DNA of 5,723 bases from Bacillota bacterium (GTDB lineage: Bacteria > Bacillota > Clostridia > Acetivibrionales > DSM-1351), in NCBI GenBank assembly GCA_023398105.1, contig JAEWST010000100.1, forward strand, positions 1 to 5,723, written 5' to 3'. This document shows positions 1 to 4,810 of the stretch, piece by piece; the first letter of the stretch is position 1; every line of letters starts with the position of its first letter. The notes beneath the pieces are model-generated. The model had not been told where the DNA came from, did not search any database, and saw only the letters and a program-made list of their open reading frames with translations. Made by a program: the position numbers and the translations under genes.

Positions 1-832
1 CACTCATGTTATGAATAACCTCCTTGATTACCCAGTCAGGTGTTGACGCCCCCGCAGTAATACCAATTTTTTTAATTTTTTTTATATCAACCGGTGGAAT
101 ATCACTGGCTGTTTGTATTTTAAAGGTCTTCGGACAGTAAGACTTGCAAAGTTCAAATAGCTTATTTGTATTTGAACTATGCTCTCCTCCAATAACAAGC
201 ACCATATCTACTTCTTTTGAAATTTTCTCAGCTTCAGCTTGTCTTTTATCCGTCGCATTACATATTGTATCAAATTTTAGAACATTTTCAAACCTTTTAT
301 TTAAACTATGAATAATTTTTTTCCATTTTTCTCGAATAAATGTAGTTTGAGCAACAACACAAACATTTTTTTCAATATTTGGGAGTAATTCAACCTGCTC
401 AATACTGTCAATAATAAAGGCAGTATTGTTGCACCAACCATTTATACCAATAATTTCAGGATGCTCTTTATCTCCAATTATAACTATCTGGTATCCTTCA
501 TTATTCTTTTCACTAACTAAACGTTGTATTTTTTCTACATACGGACATGTGGCATTAACAACTTCAATGCCTTTAGCCTCAAACTTTGATATAACATCAG
601 GACCAACGCCATGAGCTCTAATAACTACCTTTGAAGGAGTTAATGCTTGTTCAGGCAAATCAATGGCTGCTATTCCATGCTCATGTAATTTATTTACTAC
701 TTGTTCGTTATGAATAATTGGACCTAAAGTATATATTTTATCATCAGTCTTTTCCGCTAAATCAAAAACAATTTTTACAGCATTATTTACACCGAAACAA
801 AATCCAGCAGTACTTGCTACGACTATATGCAT
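1..832 (-). CDS. ispH: 4-hydroxy-3-methylbut-2-enyl diphosphate reductase (IspH/LytB), 3' end cut off by the window
   Basis: Cytosolic 4Fe-4S enzyme that makes IPP and DMAPP from HMBPP in the last step of the MEP isoprenoid pathway. I translated the minus strand from the ATG at 832-830; 277 codons are open to the left edge. The three cluster cysteines expected of the family are present at C12 (AGFCFGV), C96 (NATCP) and C191. Also present are the substrate residues H41, H74 (RAHGV), H124 and E126 (KEHPE), a TT pair at 163-164, S219-S220-N221 (HSSNTNKL) and S263 (TAGASTPDW). The visible part is close to a full catalytic domain, since TPDWVIKEV normally lies near its end. In many clostridia this enzyme is fused to ribosomal-protein-S1-like repeats; the missing end hides whether that holds here. 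A stop three codons upstream (TAA) fixes the start. There is no good ribosome site directly in front of the ATG (see 839-910). It follows cmk by 109 bp. Confidence 0.97.
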   Translation of the reverse strand, partial: MHIVVASTAGFCFGVNNAVKIVFDLAEKTDDKIYTLGPIIHNEQVVNKLHEHGIAAIDLPEQALTPSKVVIRAHGVGPDVISKFEAKGIEVVNATCPYVEKIQRLVSEKNNEGYQIVIIGDKEHPEIIGINGWCNNTAFIIDSIEQVELLPNIEKNVCVVAQTTFIREKWKKIIHSLNKRFENVLKFDTICNATDKRQAEAEKISKEVDMVLVIGGEHSSNTNKLFELCKSYCPKTFKIQTASDIPPVDIKKIKKIGITAGASTPDWVIKEVIHNMS

Positions 833-941
833 AGATATTTAAGCACACACCACTATTATTGGGTAAATTAACTCCATTAATACGCTGGCATGAACTCAGC
901 CCCCCTTTTTTGTAATATTATTGCAAACATAATCATTTATT
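833..941 (-). promoter_or_regulatory. cmk-ispH intergenic leader with two tiny overlapping ORFs
   Basis: Read on the minus strand, this gap contains an A-run followed by GGGGGG at about 901-906, a plausible Shine-Dalgarno site 8-9 nt before an ATG at 891-889. That ATG opens only MPAY-stop (877-891). Its TAA overlaps by one base (TAATG) a second ATG opening MELIYPIIVVCA-stop (839-877), which ends 6 nt before the ispH ATG at 832. No SD-like sequence of comparable quality precedes ispH. I infer either translational coupling of ispH to the mini-ORFs or the scar of a lost gene. No terminator hairpin is visible, so cmk and ispH are probably cotranscribed. What I see is the arrangement; function is unproven. 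Confidence 0.35.
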
Positions 942-1616
942 TTAATTTGAATAGCAATAATTATTAAAAAAATACATAATCCTCTCAACTACTTCATCTA
1001 TTGTCATTGATGTAGAATCCACCTCAATTGCATCTGCTGCTTTAACAAGTGGTGCGAAGGCTCTTGAACTGTCATTATTGTCTCTTATAATCATATCGGA
1101 TTTTACTTCATCAAAATCAACCTTTTGACCCTTTTGCAATAATTCCTCATATCTTCTTCTTGCTCTTTCATCTACTGATGCTGTTAAAAATATTTTTAAA
1201 TCTGCATTTGGTAAAACATATGATCCAATATCTCTTCCATCCATTACCACGCTTTTGTCACCCGCTATTTTACGTTGAAGATCAACTAACTTTAACCGTA
1301 CCTCTTTGAATACAGCAACATTAGATGCACCAGCAGATACCTCAGGAGTTCTAATAGAATCCGATACATCAACACCATCGAGGAATATTTTTTGTATACT
1401 ATTTTCATGTGATATTGTTATATCAATACTTGATATTATTTTTTCTAAATCCATTTGTGATTTTGTATCAATACCTTCATTTATTGCTTTTAAAGCTACA
1501 GCCCTATACATTGCTCCTGTGTCTAAGTATATAAACCCAAGATTTGCAGATACTTTTTTTGCAATAGTACTTTTACCTGCCCCTGCCGGACCATCAATTG
1601 CTATACTATTTGGCAT
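942..1616 (-). CDS. cmk: Cytidylate (CMP/dCMP) kinase
   Basis: Soluble NMP kinase that phosphorylates CMP and dCMP with ATP, recycling pyrimidine nucleotides for RNA, DNA and CDP-lipid synthesis. The 224-residue product has the full family pattern: the P-loop GPAGAGKST at 9-17, LDTGAMYR (31-38) in the acceptor-binding region, MDGRDIGSYVLP (125-136), an Arg-rich lid segment DERARRRYEEL (149-159), and RDNNDSSRAFAPL (178-190), which contributes phosphate- and CMP-contacting residues. Length matches the usual 220-230. The frame is open 16 codons further, to an ATG at 1664, but I chose the ATG at 1616. It lies 5 nt after a perfect GGAGG (1622-1626) and gives the standard N-terminus directly before the first strand and P-loop. 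It starts 50 bp after the aroH stop, with no terminator between, so aroH and cmk are probably one operon continuing to ispH. Confidence 0.97.
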   Translation of the reverse strand: MPNSIAIDGPAGAGKSTIAKKVSANLGFIYLDTGAMYRAVALKAINEGIDTKSQMDLEKIISSIDITISHENSIQKIFLDGVDVSDSIRTPEVSAGASNVAVFKEVRLKLVDLQRKIAGDKSVVMDGRDIGSYVLPNADLKIFLTASVDERARRRYEELLQKGQKVDFDEVKSDMIIRDNNDSSRAFAPLVKAADAIEVDSTSMTIDEVVERIMYFFNNYCYSN

Positions 1617-1628
1617 ACTAACCTCCAC

Positions 1629-1642
1629 GCCAGACTTCTGGC
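1629..1642 (-). repeat. Small inverted repeat just upstream of the cmk ribosome site
   Basis: The arms GCCAG and CTGGC are perfectly complementary around a 4-nt loop, ending two bases before the cmk GGAGG. The stem could hold or expose the ribosome site, but it is short (5 bp) and lacks a T-tract, so it is not a terminator. It may have no function. Confidence 0.3.
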
Positions 1643-1666
1643 AATAATATATGTAATACTTCATTT

Positions 1667-2029
1667 TTATTTAATAATATCAGGTCTTAAAACTGTCGCA
1701 CCCTTAAGATAAACATGTTTAATTTCGTCATTTTTCTTTTCGGTATTAAAATGAATTAATACTCTTACACATTTTTCTAAGCTATCAGGCACATCAATCT
1801 CTGTAGTACACATTAGTGAAATATCTCTCCATCCAAGCTCTCTTGCAGCAATTGCAGGAAAAGTTGCATTTAGATCATTTGTAACAGAAAAAATTGCACT
1901 AATTATATTCTCATTCTCTAACTCATTTCTATTGACTAATTCGACAAGAAGTTCCTTTGTTCCTTCTAAAATTATTTTTTTTGTATTTTCTGAAACGGTT
2001 ATTGCTCCTCTTACTGCTCTAACAAACAT
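1667..2029 (-). CDS. aroH: Chorismate mutase, AroH class
   Basis: Monofunctional, cytosolic chorismate mutase of the trimeric AroH type, converting chorismate to prephenate on the way to phenylalanine and tyrosine. The 120-residue product aligns by eye with the Bacillus subtilis enzyme over its whole length. It keeps R7 (AVRGA), F57 and R63 (ATFPAIAAREL), C74, E77, R89 (CVRVL), Y107 (HVYL) and the C-terminal VLRPD, which correspond to its known active-site positions. It has one residue fewer in the RELGW turn, and position 60 is Ile where B. subtilis has Lys. The frame extends six codons upstream to 2047, but the ATG at 2029 follows GGAGG (2035-2039) by 5 nt and gives the family N-terminus. 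It appears to be the first gene of an aroH-cmk-ispH unit, with a TATAAT box upstream at 2077-2082. Confidence 0.96.
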   Translation of the reverse strand: MFVRAVRGAITVSENTKKIILEGTKELLVELVNRNELENENIISAIFSVTNDLNATFPAIAARELGWRDISLMCTTEIDVPDSLEKCVRVLIHFNTEKKNDEIKHVYLKGATVLRPDIIK

Positions 2030-2149
2030 TATATCCTCCAAACCCAATATATTACATGCTAAAAAATGCTCGTAACATTATAAAACATATATCTATGCTC
2101 TAATTTACATTTAAATATTTTAGCAAAATTGGTATATTATTATTTTTAT
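2030..2149 (-). promoter_or_regulatory. aroH upstream region with candidate promoter
   Basis: This 120-bp AT-rich gap separates the HutP-like gene from aroH. On the minus strand a perfect TATAAT sits at 2082-2077, about 47 nt before the aroH start. The hexamer 17 nt upstream is AATTAG, a poor -35, and there is no TGn extended -10, so the promoter call rests on the -10 alone. A direct repeat AGCAT-TTTTT-AGCAT lies between the box and the ribosome site. I see no convincing terminator for the HutP-like gene here, so read-through into aroH is also possible. Confidence 0.4.
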
Positions 2150-2578
2150 CTATACGACTCTATGTCCAAGTCCAATAGCTACTTCATTTAAGTTTAACAA
2201 ACCTATTCCAAAAAAAACAGCAACACTAATGTGATCATTGTATCTTGCAATACCTATTTTCCCACCTACATTAAGCCCAATTGCCTTTGGCATTATCTGT
2301 GATATAGCTTCTCTAGTTGCTCCAGCAACAGCACCCTGTTCGGCATGGCTTTCAGAGATAACCCCTTCTCGTTTAGCGGCAACGACTGCTCTTTCAACAA
2401 TCTTCATAACAGATGAAATAAATTCACCACCATAATCAACTGCAGCTGAATTTATACCCATTTGGGTAAACTCCGCCTGTAATTTCTTTTCGGAAGTTCT
2501 ATCACTAGTTAGTGCTATTTTAATTGCTGCACCTGAAATATATTTACTTCCATATACATTATTTTCATCTGTTCCCAT
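2150..2578 (-). CDS. HutP-family protein
   Basis: The 142-residue product matches the HutP family, named after the B. subtilis histidine- and Mg2+-dependent RNA-binding antiterminator of the histidine-utilisation operon. Visible family features are VDYGGEF (48-54), the helix VERAVVAAKREGVI (61-74), ESHAEQGAVAGATREAI (76-92), GLNVGGKIGIAR (101-112) and the C-terminal VAIGLGHR (133-140). Of the three metal-binding histidines of B. subtilis HutP (73, 77 and 138), H78 and H139 look equivalent. The middle one appears replaced (Ala/Gly around 86-87), judged by eye. No hut catabolic gene is nearby, so a hut role is not supported; RNA binding is inferred from family only. The frame extends to 2662, but that extension is read through a terminator stem. 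The ATG at 2578 follows GGAGG (2584-2588) by 5 nt and is preferred. Gaps on both sides suggest its own transcript. Confidence 0.88.
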   Translation of the reverse strand: MGTDENNVYGSKYISGAAIKIALTSDRTSEKKLQAEFTQMGINSAAVDYGGEFISSVMKIVERAVVAAKREGVISESHAEQGAVAGATREAISQIMPKAIGLNVGGKIGIARYNDHISVAVFFGIGLLNLNEVAIGLGHRVV

Positions 2579-2615
2579 AATATCCTCCAGGACTAATACT
2601 ATATACCATAAAAAC

Positions 2616-2649
2616 AAAAAACCTATAAAACTAATTATATAGGTTTTTT
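2616..2649 (-). terminator. Rho-independent terminator after the membrane-protein gene
   Basis: A perfect 12-bp inverted repeat, AAAAAACCTATA (2616-2627) and TATAGGTTTTTT (2638-2649), flanks a 10-nt loop. On the minus strand the descending arm ends in a T-run continuing into GTTTTT, 31 nt after the stop of the 2680-3168 gene, so it fits as that gene's terminator. The other strand also ends in T9, so it could work both ways. The stem is AT-rich, with only 2 G-C pairs, and so may be weak. It lies upstream of the HutP-like gene and overlaps a promoter candidate. Confidence 0.65.
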
Positions 2650-2662
2650 TTTCATAAAACAA
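2634..2662 (-). promoter_or_regulatory. Candidate sigma-A promoter for the HutP-like gene
   Basis: On the minus strand TTGTTT (2662-2657) is followed, after exactly 17 nt that include an A9 tract, by a perfect TATAAT (2639-2634). The -35 matches TTGACA only in its first three bases; the -10 and spacing are ideal. The -10 lies in the loop/arm of the terminator at 2616-2649, so the same DNA would end the upstream gene and start hutP-like transcription roughly 45-50 nt before its ATG. Inferred from sequence pattern only. Confidence 0.45.
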
Positions 2663-2679
2663 TATTGTTAATTAGTATA

Positions 2680-3168
2680 TTAATAAATTTGTACCCTAAC
2701 AAGTTTCTGTATATTAGAATTGATTTTTGCAACTGCAGTACTGCACTTACTATTTATATTGTCAGACACTGAATCAACCATAATAATATGACCTGTAAGG
2801 CTATGACTTCCATCTATCTCAATAACATCACCATCATTAACGCAAACATCCATTATAAGCTTTTCAAATATTGCTACAGTATCTCCATTAACTAATATTT
2901 GTACTGTTGGATCAGGTTCAGTACCAATCATTTTGAGTGTAATTTGACCTTGTTTATACAAATAGTCATCTTTACTTAAGGGTTCTCCAATACTTTTATC
3001 TGTCAGATTAAAAGTATCTCTGACAGATGGTATAAGTAATACAGCTTGAATAGAAACAAGAAGCAGAAAACCTATAATACATGTCCCAAAAAGTATATCC
3101 TCAAAAATAGTAATCTTATCTTTTTTTCTTTGTGTACTCTTTCTAAATCTAAAAAAATTTATTTTCAT
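2680..3168 (-). CDS. Unrecognised single-pass membrane protein
   Basis: I do not recognise a named family, though it resembles unnamed clostridial proteins found near these genes. The 162-residue product starts with a very basic stretch (residues 1-18, about eight Lys/Arg). One hydrophobic segment follows at about 25-47 (ILFGTCIIGFLLLVSIQAVL), and then a roughly 110-residue soluble tail. By the positive-inside rule the tail should be outside the membrane; there is no signal-peptidase-like site, so the segment is probably an anchor. The tail alternates short hydrophobic runs with turns (QILVNGDTVAIF, NDGDVIEIDGS, QKLVRVQIY), suggesting a small all-beta domain, with cysteines at 109 and 142. 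The start ATG follows AGGGG by 7-8 nt. It begins 114 bp after the flavoprotein gene and ends just before the terminator at 2616-2649. Function is unknown. Confidence 0.85.
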   Translation of the reverse strand: MKINFFRFRKSTQRKKDKITIFEDILFGTCIIGFLLLVSIQAVLLIPSVRDTFNLTDKSIGEPLSKDDYLYKQGQITLKMIGTEPDPTVQILVNGDTVAIFEKLIMDVCVNDGDVIEIDGSHSLTGHIIMVDSVSDNINSKCSTAVAKINSNIQKLVRVQIY

Positions 3169-3282
3169 TTTTATACCCCTAATTTATTTGTATAATTATA
3201 TAACAATAAACTGTAATTATTATTATAATTATTTACAAAATTGAGGTATATTACACATTATTTCCATAATTCACTGATAAAA
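3169..3282 (-). other. AT-rich gap between flavoprotein and membrane-protein genes
   Basis: This gap is almost entirely A and T. TATAAT-like strings occur on the minus strand (for example in TTATATAATTATAC near 3190-3203), but none has a convincing -35 at 16-18 nt. No terminator hairpin follows the flavoprotein stop at 3283. Low-complexity near-palindromes of A and T around 3210-3236 are expected by chance at this composition. I assign nothing specific. Confidence 0.3.
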
Positions 3283-4527
3283 TCATTCTTCAGAATTGCA
3301 ACTCATTCCAGCTAAATAGCCTGTAGAAAAAGCTATAGTAAGGTTAAAGCCTCCAGTATAAGCATCTACATCAATTATTTCACCTGCAAAATATAAACCT
3401 TTAACCTTCTTTGATTCCATAGTTGATGGATTAATTTCATTTGTTTTTATTCCACCGGCAGTAACTATTGCCTCTTTTATTGGTCTTGCAGCAATAATTG
3501 TACACTCTAATTCTTTTAGAAGTATTACAAGCCTCTTTCTCTCTTCCTTTGTAACCTGATGAACAGCCTTTTCGGGATTAATTTTAGACAAATGTATTAT
3601 TACAGGGATAAGCTTCTGCGGCAGTAAATCATCCAGCGAATTTTTAAATTGCTTTCTACTGTATTTATCAAAGTCTCTTTGAATTCTTTCATCTAATTTA
3701 TCTTCTGAAAGTGCTGGTTTTAAGTCTATCGAAAGTTTAATATCTTTGAAGTCATAGGAAAGTAGATGTCTGCTAGCACTTAAGATAACAGGTCCTGAAA
3801 CACCAAAATGAGTAAATATCATTTCTCCAAAATCGTTATATATTTCTTTGCCATTTTGATTCTTAAATTTAACAGATATATTTTTTAAGGATAAGCCTTG
3901 CAAATCCCTTACCCATGCCTCTTTTGTAACCAATGGTACTAAAGACGGCTTCAAAGCAGTTATTTTATGTCCTAGTCTTCTTGCAATCTCATAACCATCA
4001 CCTGTTGAGCCTGTTCCTGGGTAAGACATTCCCCCAACAGCTAGAATTACTGAATTTGCCTCCATAACACTGCCATTTAACCGTTCTACCCCAATAACTC
4101 TTCCATCCTGAGTAAGAATCCTTTTTACAGTTGATTCTGTCATAATCTTTACATTATTTTTATTTAAAAAGGTTTGTAGTGCATGCATTACATCCTTTGC
4201 AGAATCGGATGTAGGAAATACTCTTTCACCGCGTTCAACCTTTGTGGTAACGCCCAGTTCATTTATAAAGTCAATCAAATCCTGATTAGAAAAGGTATAA
4301 AAAGCGGAGTAAAGAAAATTTCCATTTCCAGGTGTATTCTCTATTAAGCCTTCTATATCTGTGGCATTTGTTATATTACATCTTCCTTTGCCAGAAATGA
4401 GTAACTTTTTTCCAAGCCTTTCGTTCTTTTCCATTAAAACTACTTCATTACCTCTTTGTGCTGCAATGCCAGCAGCCATAATTCCAGCGGGTCCCCCGCC
4501 AACTACTACTACTTTATTTTGAACCAT
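3283..4527 (-). CDS. HI0933/BaiN-family NAD(P)/FAD-dependent oxidoreductase
   Basis: Predicted cytosolic flavoprotein of the HI0933 family, also annotated as the aminoacetone oxidase or BaiN-like family. The 414-residue length is typical. The N-terminal Rossmann motif GGGPAG (10-15) is followed by an acidic residue, E33, at the end of the second strand for the adenosine ribose. Next come the family signatures LGKKLLISGKGRCNITN (38-54) and AVGGMSYPGTGSTGDGYEIA, then THFGVSGP in the middle domain. The C-terminal FAD loop is GEIIDVDAYTGGFN (382-395), followed by IAFSTGYLAG. The reaction and substrate are not known for most members. BaiN has been linked to bile-acid dehydroxylation, but this family is general in bacteria and nothing here supports a bile-acid role. 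The ATG at 4527 has AAGGA about 7 nt upstream and directly precedes the first beta strand. It is probably transcribed separately from the regulator because of the terminator at 4641-4662. Confidence 0.94.
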   Translation of the reverse strand: MVQNKVVVVGGGPAGIMAAGIAAQRGNEVVLMEKNERLGKKLLISGKGRCNITNATDIEGLIENTPGNGNFLYSAFYTFSNQDLIDFINELGVTTKVERGERVFPTSDSAKDVMHALQTFLNKNNVKIMTESTVKRILTQDGRVIGVERLNGSVMEANSVILAVGGMSYPGTGSTGDGYEIARRLGHKITALKPSLVPLVTKEAWVRDLQGLSLKNISVKFKNQNGKEIYNDFGEMIFTHFGVSGPVILSASRHLLSYDFKDIKLSIDLKPALSEDKLDERIQRDFDKYSRKQFKNSLDDLLPQKLIPVIIHLSKINPEKAVHQVTKEERKRLVILLKELECTIIAARPIKEAIVTAGGIKTNEINPSTMESKKVKGLYFAGEIIDVDAYTGGFNLTIAFSTGYLAGMSCNSEE

Positions 4528-4618
4528 ATTTTTCCTTTCAAAATTCTTTTTATTGTGATTTAGCTCCTACTATTATTCCATTAATTTTTAAAACGCCTAG
4601 TTTCAAAATTAAATTTTT
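4528..4618 (-). other. Upstream region of the flavoprotein gene
   Basis: This 91-bp AT-rich stretch lies between the inverted-repeat cluster and the flavoprotein start. On the minus strand a TTGAAA hexamer is followed 17 nt later by TAATGG, a weak promoter-like pair. The ribosome site AAAGGA is close to the ATG. Nothing else is visible. Confidence 0.25.
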
Positions 4619-4639
4619 CGATGTACAATTAATACATCG
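4619..4639. repeat. Inverted repeat with 7-bp perfect arms
   Basis: CGATGTA (4619-4625) and TACATCG (4633-4639) are perfect complements around a 7-nt AT loop. It abuts the terminator hairpin at 4641 with one base between, at the outer edge of the palindrome cluster. It has no adjacent T-tract in the flavoprotein direction, so it could be an operator or an element end; neither is proven. Confidence 0.5.
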
Positions 4640-4640
4640 T

Positions 4641-4662
4641 CAAAAACCACTTGTGGTTTTTG
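4641..4662 (-). terminator. Near-perfect hairpin terminator after the RpiR-family gene
   Basis: CAAAAACCAC (4641-4650) and GTGGTTTTTG (4653-4662) are perfect 10-bp complements with only two bases between, folding as about an 8-9 bp stem with a 4-6 nt loop. The arm on the minus strand ends GGTTTTTG, giving a short T5 tract, and the same holds on the plus strand, so it may act in both directions. It lies about 147 bp after the stop of the regulator gene and before the flavoprotein gene. Confidence 0.6.
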
Positions 4663-4664
4663 TG

Positions 4665-4706
4665 GCTCGAAAATGCACCTTGTTTGTACATACTTTATTT
4701 TCGAGC
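4665..4706. repeat. Inverted repeat with 10-bp perfect arms
   Basis: GCTCGAAAAT (4665-4674) and ATTTTCGAGC (4697-4706) are perfect complements enclosing 22 nt that contain the palindrome TGTACA. A perfect 10-bp arm with this loop is unlikely to be chance so close to the other stems. There is no T-tract, so it is not a terminator. It fits as one domain of the structured block at 4619-4810. Confidence 0.6.
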
Positions 4707-4726
4707 TATTACATCAGCGGAATTTC

Positions 4727-4810
4727 AACGAGGCCGGAGATTTTTTTACCGCCTGAAAATCAAGGCAGTACCCGTCACTTATAGAAGTGGGGGAATATTT
4801 CTGCCTCGTT
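4727..4810 (-). other. Predicted three-way-junction structure (RNA or element end)
   Basis: The closing stem is AACGAGGC (4727-4734) with GCCTCGTT (4803-4810), 8 bp. Inside lie two side-by-side hairpins. One is TACCGCCT (4747-4754) with AGGCAGTA (4763-4770), 8 pairs counting a G.U in the minus-strand RNA. The other is CACTT (4776-4780) with AAGTG (4785-4789), extended by CCC (4771-4773) with GGG beyond a small internal loop. A competing pairing, GGCAG (4764-4768) with CTGCC (4801-4805), is also possible. By hand count GC is about 47% over 4715-4810, well above the flanks. The closing stem overlaps the TAA of the regulator gene. Read from the minus strand it would be a 3'-UTR or a separate RNA; no promoter is seen. 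Confidence 0.5.

Noticed and set aside
426..614. Plus-strand open frame of 62 codons
   Set aside because: It is antisense to the ispH catalytic core, whose conserved residues explain the sequence.
1306..1647. Plus-strand open frame of 113 codons
   Set aside because: It lies entirely antisense to cmk, with no family features or ribosome site.
1617..1664. 16-codon N-terminal extension of cytidylate kinase
   Set aside because: It spans the GGAGG site and a small hairpin, and the family starts directly before the P-loop strand at the 1616 ATG.
2238..2435. Plus-strand open frame of 65 codons
   Set aside because: It is antisense to the conserved part of the HutP-family gene, with no supporting signals.
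2579..2662. 28-codon hydrophobic N-terminal extension of the HutP-like protein, resembling a signal peptide
   Set aside because: It is read through the terminator stem and the ribosome site, and an ideal GGAGG-ATG occurs at 2578. HutP-family proteins are cytosolic.
3205..3240. Near-palindromic A/T stretch as an operator or CRISPR-like repeat
   Set aside because: Its symmetry is imperfect, it has no repeated unit or spacer, and it is expected by chance in nearly pure A/T sequence.
3283..4527. Assignment of the flavoprotein as a bile-acid enzyme (BaiN)
   Set aside because: The family is widespread and mostly uncharacterised, and no bai genes are present. Only the family-level call is supported.
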